A stretch of 64,000 nt of DNA from Eubacteriales bacterium. GTDB lineage: Bacteria > Bacillota > Clostridia > Lachnospirales > Lachnospiraceae. The notes beneath the pieces were generated by a model. It saw only the letters and a list, made by a program, of their open reading frames with translations, ran no database searches and was not told the DNA's origin. Below, piece by piece: positions 17,501-26,775 of the stretch; positions within the stretch are counted from its first letter, which is position 1; every line of letters begins with the position of its first letter. The translations under genes and the position numbers were made by a program. Location: positions 1-64,000 of the forward strand of contig JAUNGT010000007.1 in assembly GCA_030524455.1 (NCBI GenBank). Reading direction: 5' to 3'.

Positions 17501-17820
17501 ACATGATTCTTTATCAGGGACTGGCGCACTTAAAGCTCGGCGAGACGAAGGAGGCCAAAGCGCGTTTCTGGCGTCTGATCGACTACGGCGAGCGTCACCT
17601 GGAGGATCAGGTAAAGATTGAATATTTTGCAGTCTCCCTGCCGGACTTCCTGATTTTTGAGGAGGACTACACGGCGAAAAACCGGGCGCACTGCTGCTAT
17701 CTGATGGCCCTGGGCAGCCTGGGACTTGGCGAGCGGGAGAAGGCAAGACGGCTTCTGGAGCAGGCGGAGGAGATCGAACCCTGTCATATGATGTGCAGGA
17801 TTTATGAGAAGATGGTATAA
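14509..17820 (+). CDS. large DUF5107 / tetratricopeptide repeat protein
   Basis: 1103-residue protein without signal peptide. Residues about 30-390 form a DUF5107 domain, a beta-sandwich related to galactose-mutarotase-like sugar-binding domains; NEYLKVMVLPELGGRIQRAYDK is the characteristic aldose-epimerase-like start, followed by WISGGIEFNWPQHHRPTT. From about 470 to the end it is almost entirely helical repeats of TPR type (for example YGQLLLRRGRFPQAQEHFEKAI and AYYNRRKDAAGAKKEMEKAF). The function is unknown; with the divergent AraC gene it is probably induced by a carbohydrate and may bind or process intracellular oligosaccharide. The ATG at 14509 follows GGAGGAC. Confidence 0.88.
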   Translation: MEQARVWAEKVTIPTYEIGEAEKNPMFLDKRVYQGSSGKVYPYPTVERISDVKRDKTYNAVFLENEYLKVMVLPELGGRIQRAYDKTNGYDFVYYNHVIKPALVGLTGPWISGGIEFNWPQHHRPTTFLPVDYTILEGEDGSASVLLHDVDQMYGTKGLTRIALYPQKAYIEITGQLYNRTSMPQTFLWWANPAVPVNDNTQSIFPPDVHAVMDHGKRDVSRFPIATGVYYKHDYSEGVDISRYKNIPVPTSYMAEKSKYDFVGGYDYGKEAGILHVADHHISPGKKQWTWGCGDFGKAWDRNLTDEDGPYVELMTGVYTDNQPDFTWLKPFEEKVFTQYFMPYKAVGQVKNASKEAAIHLSCKDGRAQMRVYATGVYEDAQIRLTAAGRTVYEETTALSPEQIFEADADCAGCREEQLCLSVWADGRCLISYQPEKQEIPKLPEPAKAVKDPAQIQTCEELYLAGQHIEQYRHATYLPDPYYLEALKRDPGDIRSNNAYGQLLLRRGRFPQAQEHFEKAIERLTERNPNPYNSESYYLLGLALWYQGREKEAYDAFYKATWSNEQQEMSYYYLAAIDARAGRLAQAAEHIGRALVKNAHNIKARGLKAWLLRKCGQEKAAKEWIDHSLALDPFDFVSGNEQVLLALQEGREQEAKALRCTLREKMRDFQENYLMTARDYAEFGGYEEALALLEDCTKNYPMLFYYRAYYQDCLEKRNGTAESGAVGALLRQAEECPSDYCFPNKTEDILVLYFAVERGCPAKAAYYLGCLFYDKLQWEEAVRLWECSAAANPGFPTVHRNLALAYYNRRKDAAGAKKEMEKAFSLDTSDVRIFLELDQLYKKLGYSFEQRLENYERHRELPEGRDDLLIEYITLVNMTGEHQRAYDLIMRHRFHPWEGGEGKITTQYTLALLEMAKQAQRREDYAEAELLLRRALSYPENLGEGRLEGTKDNHVYYHLGLALEAQGRTEEARDCYRRATIGTDEPAGAMYYNDQPADMILYQGLAHLKLGETKEAKARFWRLIDYGERHLEDQVKIEYFAVSLPDFLIFEEDYTAKNRAHCCYLMALGSLGLGEREKARRLLEQAEEIEPCHMMCRIYEKMV

Positions 17821-17865
17821 TGTTCCGGAGAGCCGCAAAAGCGGCGGAAACGGAGGATCAGCCAT

Positions 17866-18249
17866 ATGGAAGCTTTGATTTATTACAGTGCGGGGAATGA
17901 GGAGAAGGAAAAGCAGCTGGAGGCGCTTGCGCGGCGGGCAGGCTACACCCTGTTTTCCGTATCTCCCCTGCAGACCGGGCAGCTGATCGGCTATCTGGCT
18001 AAGGTGGAGGGCTATACAGAGACGCCTCTCTCCCTGCTGGAGCTGCCCCCGCAGATCGGGGAAGAAATGCTTTTGCTGAGCGGCTTTGCGGGAGAGCGGC
18101 TGGACGCTGTGCTGGACGCGCTGCGGGAGGGAAAACTGGGCGTTTCCCTGAAGGCGGTGGTGACGCAGCACAATGTCAGCTGGCGGCTGGCGGACCTGTA
18201 CCGGGAACTGACGGCGGAGCGGGAGCAGCTTCGGAAAAAGGCGAGATAG
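17866..18249 (+). CDS. DUF3783 family protein
   Basis: 127-residue small cytosolic protein of unknown function. The N-terminal half has strand-helix-strand character (MEALIYYSAGNEEKEKQLEALARRAG), the middle carries the MLLLSGFAGERLDAVLDALR segment typical of DUF3783, and the C-terminus is a charged helix. It starts 45 bases after the DUF5107 gene behind ACGGAGGAT and is probably in the same transcript, ending at the bidirectional terminator. Confidence 0.85.
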   Translation: MEALIYYSAGNEEKEKQLEALARRAGYTLFSVSPLQTGQLIGYLAKVEGYTETPLSLLELPPQIGEEMLLLSGFAGERLDAVLDALREGKLGVSLKAVVTQHNVSWRLADLYRELTAEREQLRKKAR

Positions 18250-18285
18250 AAAGAGGGCGGACAGGAACATCCTGTCCGCCTCTTT
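18250..18285. terminator. bidirectional terminator
   Basis: AAAGAGGGCGGACAGG / CCTGTCCGCCTCTTT with a five-base AACAT loop and one bulged G, between convergent genes. The A-rich and T-rich flanks serve both strands. Confidence 0.85.
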
Positions 18286-18289
18286 GCCC

Positions 18290-18640
18290 TTATTTCCTTC
18301 CCTGCGCGTAAATCGGCGTAAACCGGCCGCTTTCCGCCTGTTCGATCAGAAAATCCAGCGTTTCCAGGATCCGCCTTTTCTCCGGGAGGGAGAGCGAGCG
18401 AAGGCGCTCGGTCAGGTTGTAGGCTTCCGGCGTGCAGCCTTTTTTCAGCTCGTCCTGCAAAAGGACATCAGCAGGAACCTCCAACAGGTTTGCCAGGCGG
18501 ATAAAGTTTTCCAGACAGGGGGCTTTCAGGCCGTTTTCAATGTTGTATATGGTGGTGACGCTCAGGTTAGCCATGGCCGACAGCTTTTCCCTTGACAGTC
18601 CTGCCTTTTTCCGGCAGATTCTGATTTGCTCCCCGTACAT
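18290..18640 (-). CDS. XRE family helix-turn-helix regulator
   Basis: 116-residue DNA-binding protein. An HTH_3 domain at about 5-60 (IRICRKKAGLSREKLSAMAN, TIYNIENGLKAP, LANLLEVPADVLL) is followed by a helical C-terminal part that could dimerise. AAAGGAGG precedes the ATG. It is divergent from the LCP gene, so it may control that gene or itself; the target is unknown. Confidence 0.9.
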   Translation of the reverse strand: MYGEQIRICRKKAGLSREKLSAMANLSVTTIYNIENGLKAPCLENFIRLANLLEVPADVLLQDELKKGCTPEAYNLTERLRSLSLPEKRRILETLDFLIEQAESGRFTPIYAQGRK

Positions 18641-18726
18641 AAGTTGACCCTCCTTTGTATTTGTAAAAATTATAGTATGCGGCGGCGCGGATGAATACTA
18701 CTTTTCCGAAGAAAAGAGTGGCTTAC

Positions 18727-18755
18727 TTGCGGATTTTTTTCGTTTATGGTACCCT
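18727..18755 (+). promoter_or_regulatory. possible promoter of the LCP gene
   Basis: TTGCGG, 17 bases, TACCCT. Both boxes are imperfect. Confidence 0.4.
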
Positions 18756-18810
18756 CGATGGATAAGGGGACATACGGTTATGACGGAAGGAAACGGAGGT
18801 TTTGGATACG

Positions 18811-19914
18811 ATGAAGAAGCAGCGTCGTGGGAAAAGAAAGAGATCGGCTGCCGGGAAAATCGGGATATTCTGTGTGGTTCTGGCGGGGACTGTGCTTGTT
18901 CTGGGGATATCGGTGGGAGCAGCCTGGCTGTGGATGAATCACAGCGGCGAAAGAAGGCTTGCCGGGAGGCAGGAAGCGCTGCCGGAGCAGATGCAGCTTC
19001 CGGAGACGCAAGCCGGGACAGAGACGCAGGAAGGAACGGAGGAGACGCAGGAGCAGCTGGAGGCCGGGAGCATCCGGTATAAGGGCAGGATCTATACCTA
19101 CAAAAAGGATATTCTGACCTTTTTGTTTATGGGAATCGACAAAAGCGGGGAGGTGAAGGCTTCCTCCAACCTGTTTCAGGGAGGGCAGGCCGATTCGCTT
19201 TTCCTGGCGGCGCTGGACCCGCAGGAAAAGAAAATCAGCGTGATCGGCATCAACCGGGACACCATGGCCCAGATCGATACCTTTGATAAAAACGGACTTT
19301 CGGCGGGCAAACAGACAGTCCAGATCGCCCTGGCCCATGCCTACGGGGACGGGCTGGAGGAAAGCTGCGAAAATACGGTGAACGCAGTGTCCAACCTGTT
19401 TTACGGTCTGCCCATCCACGGCTATTGCGCGCTGAATATGTCCGTGGTATCCACGCTGAACGACGCCGTGGGCGGGGTGGAGCTGGTGCTGCCGTCCTCC
19501 GCCGACGGGCTGGTGAAGGGCTGGAAGGCGGGAGAGCGCGTGCATTTGAACGGCAAGGAGGCCTACCGGTTTATCCGCTACCGGGACACCGGGAAGGCAC
19601 AGAGCGCGGAGGAGCGCCTGGAGCGCCAGAAGCTGTATCTGACCGCCTTCATTTCCCAGGCAAAAAAAGCGGTGCAGGAAGATATGACGCTGCCGCTTAA
19701 GCTCTATACGCAGATCACCCCTTACATGGTGACGGACGTGACGGCCGACGAGGCGGTTTATCTGGCGGGGGAGGCGCTGTCCTACCACTTTTCCGGGGAG
19801 GATCTGTACTCCATGGAGGGAACGGTAAAGATGGGAGAAAAATTCGAGGAATTTTATCCGGACGAGACGGCGCTCTATGAGCTGGTGCTGAAGGTTTTCT
19901 ATGAGGAGGGGTAG
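18811..19914 (+). CDS. LytR-CpsA-Psr (LCP) family protein
   Basis: Membrane-anchored enzyme family that transfers undecaprenyl-linked polymers such as teichoic acids or capsule to peptidoglycan. 367 residues: basic N-terminus (KKQRRGKRKR), one membrane helix at about 18-42, a Thr/Glu/Gln-rich linker, then the extracellular LCP domain. Conserved signs are FLFMGIDKSG, GGQADSLFLAALDP, GINRDTMA, and VHLNGKEAYRFIRYRDTG with its arginines. ATG at 18811 is 11 bases after GGAGG; a TTG at 18802 is too close to it. The substrate polymer is unknown. Confidence 0.9.
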   Translation: MKKQRRGKRKRSAAGKIGIFCVVLAGTVLVLGISVGAAWLWMNHSGERRLAGRQEALPEQMQLPETQAGTETQEGTEETQEQLEAGSIRYKGRIYTYKKDILTFLFMGIDKSGEVKASSNLFQGGQADSLFLAALDPQEKKISVIGINRDTMAQIDTFDKNGLSAGKQTVQIALAHAYGDGLEESCENTVNAVSNLFYGLPIHGYCALNMSVVSTLNDAVGGVELVLPSSADGLVKGWKAGERVHLNGKEAYRFIRYRDTGKAQSAEERLERQKLYLTAFISQAKKAVQEDMTLPLKLYTQITPYMVTDVTADEAVYLAGEALSYHFSGEDLYSMEGTVKMGEKFEEFYPDETALYELVLKVFYEEG

Positions 19915-19918
19915 TCTC

Positions 19919-19941
19919 GCCCGCGCCATTCGCAAAGCCGC
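19919..19941 (-). repeat. R1 repeat remnant
   Basis: 23 bases identical to one end of R1 (GCCCGCGCCATTCGCAAAGC and on), without the terminal TAACAGTTCA and without the rest. It sits directly after the LCP stop codon and before the lgt promoter. Confidence 0.7.
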
Positions 19942-19958
19942 ATCTGTTCAGAAAACAT

Positions 19959-19987
19959 TTGCACCCTCCCGCAGATTGCGGTATACT
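19959..19987 (+). promoter_or_regulatory. sigma-A promoter of lgt
   Basis: TTGCAC, 17 bases, TATACT, 29 bases upstream of the lgt ATG. Confidence 0.85.
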
Positions 19988-20016
19988 ACATGGCATGACC
20001 CAGAAAGGAGTTGCAT

Positions 20017-20814
20017 ATGAAGAATGATTTGTTTTCCATCGGGCCGCTGACAATTCACGGCTATGGCCTGATGATTGCCATAGGTGTGCTGGCGGCCTAT
20101 TACACGGTGGAGTACCGGTCAAAGAAGAGAGGGATGGATGAAAACCGCGTGTTTTCCCTGGCAATCTGGGCGGTGCTGGGCGGTTTTCTGGGGGCCAAGG
20201 TGCTGTATCTGATCACGGAGCTGCCTGCGATCCTGAGGGAGCCCTCGATGATATGGAACAGCTTTGAGAATGGCTTTGTGGTGTACGGCGGCATCCTGGG
20301 CGGTATTTTCGGCGGCTGGATCTACTGCCGCAGGGCAAAATGGGATTTTTTGAAGGTGTTTGACCTGGTGGCGCCGTCGTTGGCGCTGGCCCAGGGCTTT
20401 GGCCGGATCGGATGCTTTTTGGCGGGCTGCTGCTATGGGCATGAGGTGAGCGCCTCCAATCCCATCGCGATTGTGTTCCATGATTCCGCCTATGCCCCCA
20501 ACAACGTACCCCTGATCCCGACGCAGCTTATCTCCAGCCTGTTTAACTTTGTAAACTGTGCGGTGCTGTTTTGGCTGTCGCGCAGGCTCAAAAGGGAAGG
20601 GCAGGTGGCGGGCTGTTACCTGATCTTTTACAGCGTGGGCCGGTTTATCATCGAGTTTTTCCGGGGCGATCTGATCCGGGGAAGCGTGGGCGTTTTGTCC
20701 ACCTCGCAGTTTATCTCGATTTTCACGCTTCTGGGCGGGCTGCTTTTGACGTTTGCTTATCCTGCTCTTTCGAGAAGGAAAGAAGCTTCTGCGCCGCAGG
20801 AGGAAGAGAAATAG
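20017..20814 (+). CDS. lgt: prolipoprotein diacylglyceryl transferase
   Basis: Integral membrane enzyme that transfers diacylglycerol from phosphatidylglycerol to the lipobox Cys of prolipoproteins. It has 265 residues and about seven membrane helices. Family motifs are visible: ITIHGYG-type N-terminus (LTIHGYGLMIAIG), VVYGGILGG, the Lgt signature GRIGCFLAGCCYG, and FYSVGRFIIEFFRGD. The ATG at 20017 follows AAGGAG. The last 92 bases overlap the 3' end of the convergent LysR gene. Confidence 0.96.
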   Translation: MKNDLFSIGPLTIHGYGLMIAIGVLAAYYTVEYRSKKRGMDENRVFSLAIWAVLGGFLGAKVLYLITELPAILREPSMIWNSFENGFVVYGGILGGIFGGWIYCRRAKWDFLKVFDLVAPSLALAQGFGRIGCFLAGCCYGHEVSASNPIAIVFHDSAYAPNNVPLIPTQLISSLFNFVNCAVLFWLSRRLKREGQVAGCYLIFYSVGRFIIEFFRGDLIRGSVGVLSTSQFISIFTLLGGLLLTFAYPALSRRKEASAPQEEEK

Positions 20815-21664
20815 CTTTTGTGTAGCAAAAGCCGATTTTGCGGGAGGGGATGGAGACGGGCATTTTCAGCTGCACAAGCCGGCCGTCGGCAAGCTCCTCC
20901 CGGACAAAATTTTTGATGACGCAGGCGATCCCCAGATCGATCTTGGCAAATTCGATGAGGAGATCCATGGAGGTGACCTCGATCATCCGGGAAGCGGACA
21001 GGTTTTCCCGGGACAGATAGCGGTCGATATACTGCCTGGAAATATTTTCTTTGTTCAGAAGCATGAGCGTAGATTCTGCCAGCACTCTCCGGGAGGAGAG
21101 ATGGCTGCCGGCGGGGATGCGCTCTTTTAAATTGTCCAGATAGGTGCGGGTGGTAACGAAGATGTCCTGGATGTCCGAGAGAGGCTCAAAGACAAGCTTG
21201 TCCATGGAGCCGTCCTCGCCCACCAGCCCGATGTCCAGGCTGCCCTGTTCGAGGGCGGCCATGGTTTCCAGGGAGGACTGGCAGGAGATGGAGATCTGGA
21301 TATGGGGGTTCTGCCGCACAAAGGGACGCAGGATCGGCAGCAGCGCATATTTGCAGAGCGTGCTGGAGACGCCGATGGAAAGATGGCCGATGCCCAGCTT
21401 CTGGATGCGCTGCAGCTGCTCCTCACCCTGGGCGATGGCGGTGAAGGCGTTCTCCGTCTGGCGGTAGAGGATTTCCCCGGCCTCCGTCAGCTTCACACCC
21501 CGGGAGGAGCGGTAAAAAAGCGTGGTGTTTAAGCTCTGCTCCAGCTTGGAGATGGCCTTGGAGATGGCGGGCTGGCTGATGTAGAGCTCCCGGGCCGCGC
21601 CGGAGATATTGCGGCATTTTGCCACCGTGTAAAAAATGTGATAAAGATTAAAATTCTGTTCCAT
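20723..21664 (-). CDS. LysR family transcriptional regulator, likely controlling leuCD
   Basis: 313 residues. N-terminal winged HTH at about 5-62 (FYTVAKCRNISGAARELYISQPAISKAISKLE) and a periplasmic-binding-protein-like effector domain at about 90-300. It is divergent from leuC, the usual arrangement for a LysR activator of that operon. The start at 21664 has AAGGGAAG upstream; an in-frame ATG at 21682 has no RBS. Its 3' end overlaps lgt by 92 bases in antisense, and the final roughly 30 residues (SKEQDKQTSKAARPEA end) are low-complexity. Confidence 0.93.
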   Translation of the reverse strand: MEQNFNLYHIFYTVAKCRNISGAARELYISQPAISKAISKLEQSLNTTLFYRSSRGVKLTEAGEILYRQTENAFTAIAQGEEQLQRIQKLGIGHLSIGVSSTLCKYALLPILRPFVRQNPHIQISISCQSSLETMAALEQGSLDIGLVGEDGSMDKLVFEPLSDIQDIFVTTRTYLDNLKERIPAGSHLSSRRVLAESTLMLLNKENISRQYIDRYLSRENLSASRMIEVTSMDLLIEFAKIDLGIACVIKNFVREELADGRLVQLKMPVSIPSRKIGFCYTKAISLPPAAQKLLSFSKEQDKQTSKAARPEA

Positions 21665-21748
21665 GGAGTGCTTCCCTTCCATAACAATATTTTCTTATAG
21701 AAAATCATAGCATAACTATAGTTTATAGTAAACATGAAGGAAAGATAT

Positions 21749-21777
21749 TTTTCAGGGGCTGGCTTCTGTGGTACACT
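21749..21777 (+). promoter_or_regulatory. promoter of leuCD, likely activator-dependent
   Basis: TTTTCA, 17 bases, TACACT, 40 bases before leuC. The poor -35 box fits an activated promoter. Upstream at about 21700-21735, AT-rich imperfect palindromes (ATAACTATAGTTTAT and neighbours) are candidate LysR sites. Confidence 0.55.
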
Positions 21778-21816
21778 GAAAGCAGCGAAAACGGCAGTGA
21801 AGGAGATCGAAAGCAA

Positions 21817-23082
21817 ATGGGAATGACGATGACGCAGAAGATCCTGGCGGCCCATGCGGGGCTGGATCAGGTGGAGGCAGGGCAGCTCATTGAGGCGGAT
21901 CTGGATCTGGTGCTGGGCAACGATATTACCAGTCCGGTGGCCATCAAGGAGATGGAAAAGATGAAGGTGGACGGGGTGTTTGACAAGGATAAGATCGCCC
22001 TGGTCCCGGATCATTTTGTGCCCAACAAGGACATCAAGTCCGCGGAGCACTGCATGTGCGTGCGGGAGTTTGCGCGGCGCAACAAGATTACCAATTATTT
22101 TGAGGTGGGACAGATGGGCATTGAGCACGCCCTTTTGCCGGAAAAAGGACTGACCGTGGCGGGGGATGTGGTGATCGGCGCGGATTCCCACACCTGTACC
22201 TACGGCGCGCTGGGCGCATTCTCCACGGGCGTGGGGAGCACCGACATGGCGGCCGGGATGGCGACCGGAAAGGCCTGGTTTAAGGTGCCCGGCGCGATCC
22301 GCTTTCACCTCACCGGCAAGCCCGCCGAGTGGGTCAGCGGCAAGGACGTGATCCTGCATATCATCGGGATGATCGGTGTGGACGGGGCCCTGTACAAATC
22401 CATGGAATTTGTGGGCGACGGAATTGCGAACCTGAGCATGGACGACCGGTTCACCATCGCCAACATGGCGATCGAGGCCGGCGGCAAGAACGGGATCTTC
22501 CCGGTGGACGACAGGGCCAGAGCCTATATGGAGGAGCATTCCTCCAGAGCCTACACGGTCTACGAGGCGGATCCGGATGCGGTCTACGATGAGGAGTATA
22601 CGATTGATTTGAGCGCTCTGCGCCCCACCATCGCCTTCCCGCATCTGCCGGAAAATACCAGAACCATTGACGAGATCACGGAGCCGGTGAAGATTGATCA
22701 GGTGGTAATCGGTTCCTGCACCAACGGGCGGCTGGACGACCTGCGCACGGCGGCGAAGGTGCTGGCAGGACGCCATGTGGCGGAAGGGATCCGCTGCATC
22801 GTGATTCCGGCGACCCAGAAGATTTACCTGCAGGCCATGGAGGAAGGGCTTTTAAAGACCTTTATCGAGGCCGGCGCAGTGGTGAGCACACCCACCTGCG
22901 GTCCCTGCCTGGGCGGCTACATGGGCATCCTGGCGGAGGGAGAGCGGTGCGTTTCCACCACCAACCGGAACTTTGTGGGCCGTATGGGCCATGTAAAATC
23001 GGAGATTTACCTGGCGAGCCCCGCAGTGGCGGCGGCCAGTGCGGTTGCGGGAAAAATTGCATGTCCGCAGCAGCTTGCGTGA
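21817..23082 (+). CDS. leuC: 3-isopropylmalate dehydratase, large subunit
   Basis: With LeuD isomerises 2-isopropylmalate to 3-isopropylmalate in leucine synthesis. 421 residues, the short archaeal/clostridial-type LeuC. The [4Fe-4S] cysteines are in IGSCTNG and in [23 protein letters not shown] is the aconitase-family signature. AAGGAG precedes the ATG. The gene ends 12 bases before leuD. Confidence 0.96.
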   Translation: MGMTMTQKILAAHAGLDQVEAGQLIEADLDLVLGNDITSPVAIKEMEKMKVDGVFDKDKIALVPDHFVPNKDIKSAEHCMCVREFARRNKITNYFEVGQMGIEHALLPEKGLTVAGDVVIGADSHTCTYGALGAFSTGVGSTDMAAGMATGKAWFKVPGAIRFHLTGKPAEWVSGKDVILHIIGMIGVDGALYKSMEFVGDGIANLSMDDRFTIANMAIEAGGKNGIFPVDDRARAYMEEHSSRAYTVYEADPDAVYDEEYTIDLSALRPTIAFPHLPENTRTIDEITEPVKIDQVVIGSCTNGRLDDLRTAAKVLAGRHVAEGIRCIVIPATQKIYLQAMEEGLLKTFIEAGAVVSTPTCGPCLGGYMGILAEGERCVSTTNRNFVGRMGHVKSEIYLASPAVAAASAVAGKIACPQQLA

Positions 23083-23094
23083 GGGAGGATGAAG

Positions 23095-23586
23095 ATGAAA
23101 AAAGCGACTGGAACAGTGTTCAAATACGGCGACAACGTGGATACCGATGTAATTATCCCGGCCCGCTACTTAAATTCCTCCGATCCGGCGGAGCTGGCCT
23201 CTCACTGCATGGAGGATATCGACAAGGAATTTATCAAAAAGGTGAAGCCCGGAGATATCATTGTGGCGGACAAGAATTTCGGCTGCGGCTCCTCCAGGGA
23301 GCACGCACCCATCGCCATCAAGGCGGCGGGGGTAAGCTGCGTGATCGCGCAGACCTTCGCGCGGATTTTTTACCGCAATGCCATCAACATCGGGCTTCCG
23401 ATCATCGAATGCCCGGAGGCGGCGGCCGCCATCGAGGCGGGAGATGAGGTGGAGATCGATTTCGACACCGGCATTATCACGGATAAGACAAAAAACACCC
23501 ATTATAAGGGACAGGCATTCCCGCCCTTTATGCAGAAGATCATCGCGGCGGGCGGACTGGTCAACTATATCAATCAGGGATCCTGA
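23095..23586 (+). CDS. leuD: 3-isopropylmalate dehydratase, small subunit
   Basis: 163-residue swivel domain partner of LeuC. Motifs: [17 protein letters not shown] at the N-terminus and [12 protein letters not shown] in the substrate loop, plus [18 protein letters not shown]. The start at 23095 gives six bases of spacing from GGGAGG; the in-frame ATG at 23089 touches that RBS. Confidence 0.96.
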   Translation: MKKATGTVFKYGDNVDTDVIIPARYLNSSDPAELASHCMEDIDKEFIKKVKPGDIIVADKNFGCGSSREHAPIAIKAAGVSCVIAQTFARIFYRNAINIGLPIIECPEAAAAIEAGDEVEIDFDTGIITDKTKNTHYKGQAFPPFMQKIIAAGGLVNYINQGS

Positions 23587-23593
23587 TAAAAGG

Positions 23594-23633
23594 CCCGTGA
23601 TCGGCTGTATGGCTGATCACGGGTATTGTTTTT
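23594..23633 (+). terminator. terminator of leuCD
   Basis: CCCGTGATCGGC / GGCTGATCACGGG hairpin with a short loop, then TATTGTTTTT. The T-tract is interrupted. Confidence 0.7.
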
Positions 23634-23690
23634 GGGAAAAGTTGATTGTTTTCAAAAAAACTCTCTTGGAGGATATATTCATAAAACCCC

Positions 23691-23719
23691 TTGCCCTGCC
23701 TTTCTCCCTTTGCTATACT
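23691..23719 (+). promoter_or_regulatory. sigma-A promoter of lepA-hemW-dus
   Basis: TTGCCC, 17 bases, TATACT, 49 bases before lepA. Confidence 0.75.
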
Positions 23720-23768
23720 GGATCTATTCAGGCGGGACGGACCGCATTTTACAGGAGAAAGAAATTAT

Positions 23769-25586
23769 ATGGCGGAAATCAGGCAGAGCAATATCAGGAA
23801 TTTTTGTATTATCGCGCACATTGACCACGGCAAATCCACGCTGGCGGACCGGATCATCGAGATGACGGGCCTTCTGACCAGCCGGGAGATGCAGGAGCAG
23901 GTGCTGGACAATATGGAGCTGGAGCGGGAGCGGGGCATCACGATCAAGTCCCAGGCGGTGCGCACCATTTACCGGGCGCCCGACGGGGAGGAGTATATTT
24001 TCAATCTGATCGACACGCCCGGGCATGTGGACTTTAACTATGAGGTCAGCCGGGCGCTGGCGGCCTGCGACGGCGCGGTGCTGGTGGTGGATGCGGCCCA
24101 GGGCATTGAGGCACAGACGCTGGCGAACGTGTATCTGGCGCTGGATCATAACCTGGAGGTATTCCCGGTGATCAACAAGATCGATCTGCCCAGCGCCGAG
24201 CCGGAGCGGGTCAAGGAGGAGATCGAGGACGTGATCGGCCTGGACGCCTCGGACGCGCCGCTGATTTCCGCGAAAAACGGGTTAAATGTGGATCAGGTGC
24301 TGCAGCAGATCGTGGAGAAGATCCCGGCGCCCGGCGGCAGCCCGGAGCATCCGCTTCAGGCGCTGATTTTTGATTCCCTCTACGATCCCTACAAGGGCGT
24401 GATCGTGTTTTTCCGGGTGATGGAGGGACGGGTCAAAAAGGGCACGAAGGTGCGGATGATGGCTACCGGGGCTTCCTTTGACGTGGTGGAGGTCGGCTAT
24501 TTCGGCGCGGGCCAGTTCATTCCCTGCGAGGAAGGGCTGGCGGCCGGTATGGTGGGCTATCTGACCGCTTCCATCAAAAATGTGAAGGACACCCGGGTGG
24601 GCGATACGATCACCGAGGCGGCCAATCCCTGTGAGAGCCCGCTGCCCGGCTATAAGAAGGTCAATCCGATGGTATACTGCGGTATGTATCCGGCGGACGG
24701 GGCGAAATATCCGGATCTCAGGGATGCGCTGGAGAAGCTGCAGCTAAACGATGCTTCCCTGTTTTATGAGCCGGAAACCTCCGTGGCGCTGGGCTTTGGC
24801 TTCCGCTGCGGCTTTCTGGGGCTTTTGCATCTGGAGATCATCCAGGAGCGGCTGGAACGGGAATACAACCTGGATCTGGTGACCACCGCGCCGGGCGTTG
24901 TGTACCGGGTGCACCGGACCAACGGGGAGGTGATCGACCTGACGAATCCCTCCAACCTGCCCGATCCTTCCGAGATCGAGTTTATGGAGGAGCCCGTGGT
25001 GTCGGCGGAGATTATGGTGACGACGGAATTTATCGGGCCGATCATGGAGCTGTGCCAGGAGCGGAGAGGCCGTTACCTGGGCATGGAATATATGGAGGCC
25101 ACCCGGGCGCTGCTCAAATATGAGCTGCCGCTAAACGAGATTATTTACGACTTTTTTGACGCGTTAAAGTCCCGCTCCCGGGGCTATGCTTCCTTCGACT
25201 ATGAATTAAAGGGCTACGAGCAGTCGGAGCTGGTGAAGCTGGATATTTTGATCAACCGGGAGGAGGTGGACGCCCTCTCCTTTATCGTCCACAAGGACAG
25301 CGCCTACGAGCGGGGCCGGAGGATGTGCGAGAAGCTAAAGGACGAGATCCCGCGTCACCTGTTTGAGATTCCGATCCAGGCGGCGGTGGGCGGCAAGATC
25401 ATCGCCCGGGAGACCGTCAAGGCGATGCGCAAGGACGTGCTGGCAAAGTGCTACGGCGGAGATATTACGAGAAAGAAGAAGCTGTTGGAGAAGCAGAAGG
25501 AGGGCAAGAAGCGGATGCGCCAGATCGGGAACGTGGAGATCCCGCAGAAGGCCTTCATGAGCGTGCTGAAGCTGGATGACAAATAA
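23769..25586 (+). CDS. lepA: elongation factor 4 (LepA) GTPase
   Basis: Ribosome-associated translational GTPase that acts on stalled or misplaced translocation and ribosome assembly. 605 residues. GTPase motifs: AHIDHGKST at 16-24, [20 protein letters not shown]. The EF4-specific C-terminal domain ends with [20 protein letters not shown]. The ATG at 23769 gives the canonical start; the longer frame to 23691 covers the promoter. It overlaps hemW by 11 bases. Confidence 0.97.
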   Translation: MAEIRQSNIRNFCIIAHIDHGKSTLADRIIEMTGLLTSREMQEQVLDNMELERERGITIKSQAVRTIYRAPDGEEYIFNLIDTPGHVDFNYEVSRALAACDGAVLVVDAAQGIEAQTLANVYLALDHNLEVFPVINKIDLPSAEPERVKEEIEDVIGLDASDAPLISAKNGLNVDQVLQQIVEKIPAPGGSPEHPLQALIFDSLYDPYKGVIVFFRVMEGRVKKGTKVRMMATGASFDVVEVGYFGAGQFIPCEEGLAAGMVGYLTASIKNVKDTRVGDTITEAANPCESPLPGYKKVNPMVYCGMYPADGAKYPDLRDALEKLQLNDASLFYEPETSVALGFGFRCGFLGLLHLEIIQERLEREYNLDLVTTAPGVVYRVHRTNGEVIDLTNPSNLPDPSEIEFMEEPVVSAEIMVTTEFIGPIMELCQERRGRYLGMEYMEATRALLKYELPLNEIIYDFFDALKSRSRGYASFDYELKGYEQSELVKLDILINREEVDALSFIVHKDSAYERGRRMCEKLKDEIPRHLFEIPIQAAVGGKIIARETVKAMRKDVLAKCYGGDITRKKKLLEKQKEGKKRMRQIGNVEIPQKAFMSVLKLDDK

Positions 25587-26772
25587 AAAAGAACTGGAAT
25601 TATATGTGCATATCCCCTTCTGCAGGCAGAAATGCCTGTACTGCGATTTTTTGTCCGCTCCCGCCGGACAGGAGACGATCTCGTCCTACCTGTCTGCGCT
25701 GGAGGAGCAGATCCGGCAGGAGGGGCCAGACTATGAGGACCGGCAGATTGTGTCGGTCTTTTTTGGCGGCGGGACGCCGTCGCTTTTGAGCGGGGAGCAG
25801 CTGGGACGGCTGACGGAGATGCTGTATCGGTGCTTTCGGATTGCGCCGGGGGCGGAGATTACGCTGGAGAGCAATCCGGGCACGCTGGATTTTGAAAAGC
25901 TCTGCGCCTGCCGGCAGGCGGGAGTCAACCGGCTGAGCATGGGACTGCAGTCCGCGGATGACGGACAGCTGCGGCGGCTGGGAAGGATCCACAGCTTTGC
26001 GGATTTTGTGCGCAATTACGAGCAGGCCCGGCGGGCGGGCTTTGCCAACATCAGCGTGGATCTGATGTCCGCCCTGCCGGGACAGTCGGTGGACAGCTGG
26101 CTGGATACCCTGAAAAAAACGGCGCAGCTGGGGCCGGAGCATATCTCGGCCTACAGCCTGATCATCGAGGAGGGAACGCCCTTTTGGGACTGGTACGGCG
26201 AAACGGAGCAGAAAAGACCTGCGCCGGGGAAAGGTCTGCTTCCTCTGCCGACGGAGGAGGAGGACCGGCGGATGTATGCCTGCACGCAGAGCCTTCTGGA
26301 ACAGTACGGCTACCGGCGCTACGAGATTTCCAATTATGCCAGAAAGGGCTATGCCTGCCGCCACAACATCGGCTATTGGCGGCGCGCCGATTACCTGGGC
26401 CTCGGACTGGGAGCCTCCTCTCTGGTCGATAACGTGAGGTGGAAAAACACTTCAAAGCTGGACCGTTATCTGCAGGACTGCCGGGAGCGGGAGGAGGTGC
26501 AGCGTCTTTCGGCGCCGGAGCAGATGGAGGAATTTATGTTTTTGGGGCTGCGGCTGACGGAGGGCGTTTCTGCCGCCGATTTTGAGAAGGCCTTCGGGAC
26601 GAAGATAGAGGCAATCTACGGGCCGGTGCTGGAACGGCTGGAGCGTCAGGGACTGCTTGTTTTTTCCCGTAGGGAGGGGAAGCTGCGGCTGACGCCCTAC
26701 GGCGTGGATGTGAGCAACTACGCGATGGCACAGTTTTTGCTGGACAGCCCGGACGGGACGGAAGGAGATTGA
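25576..26772 (+). CDS. hemW: HemW-type radical SAM protein
   Basis: 398-residue radical SAM protein of the coproporphyrinogen-oxidase-like family; HemW is regarded as a heme chaperone rather than the oxidase. The cluster motif is C-x3-C-x2-C (Cys16, Cys20, Cys23 in [10 protein letters not shown]), followed by FGGGTPSLL and SNPGT. The C-terminal HemN domain carries [18 protein letters not shown]. Translationally coupled to lepA by an 11-base overlap, the usual order in clostridia. Confidence 0.93.
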   Translation: MTNKKELELYVHIPFCRQKCLYCDFLSAPAGQETISSYLSALEEQIRQEGPDYEDRQIVSVFFGGGTPSLLSGEQLGRLTEMLYRCFRIAPGAEITLESNPGTLDFEKLCACRQAGVNRLSMGLQSADDGQLRRLGRIHSFADFVRNYEQARRAGFANISVDLMSALPGQSVDSWLDTLKKTAQLGPEHISAYSLIIEEGTPFWDWYGETEQKRPAPGKGLLPLPTEEEDRRMYACTQSLLEQYGYRRYEISNYARKGYACRHNIGYWRRADYLGLGLGASSLVDNVRWKNTSKLDRYLQDCREREEVQRLSAPEQMEEFMFLGLRLTEGVSAADFEKAFGTKIEAIYGPVLERLERQGLLVFSRREGKLRLTPYGVDVSNYAMAQFLLDSPDGTEGD

Positions 26773-26775
26773 AGG

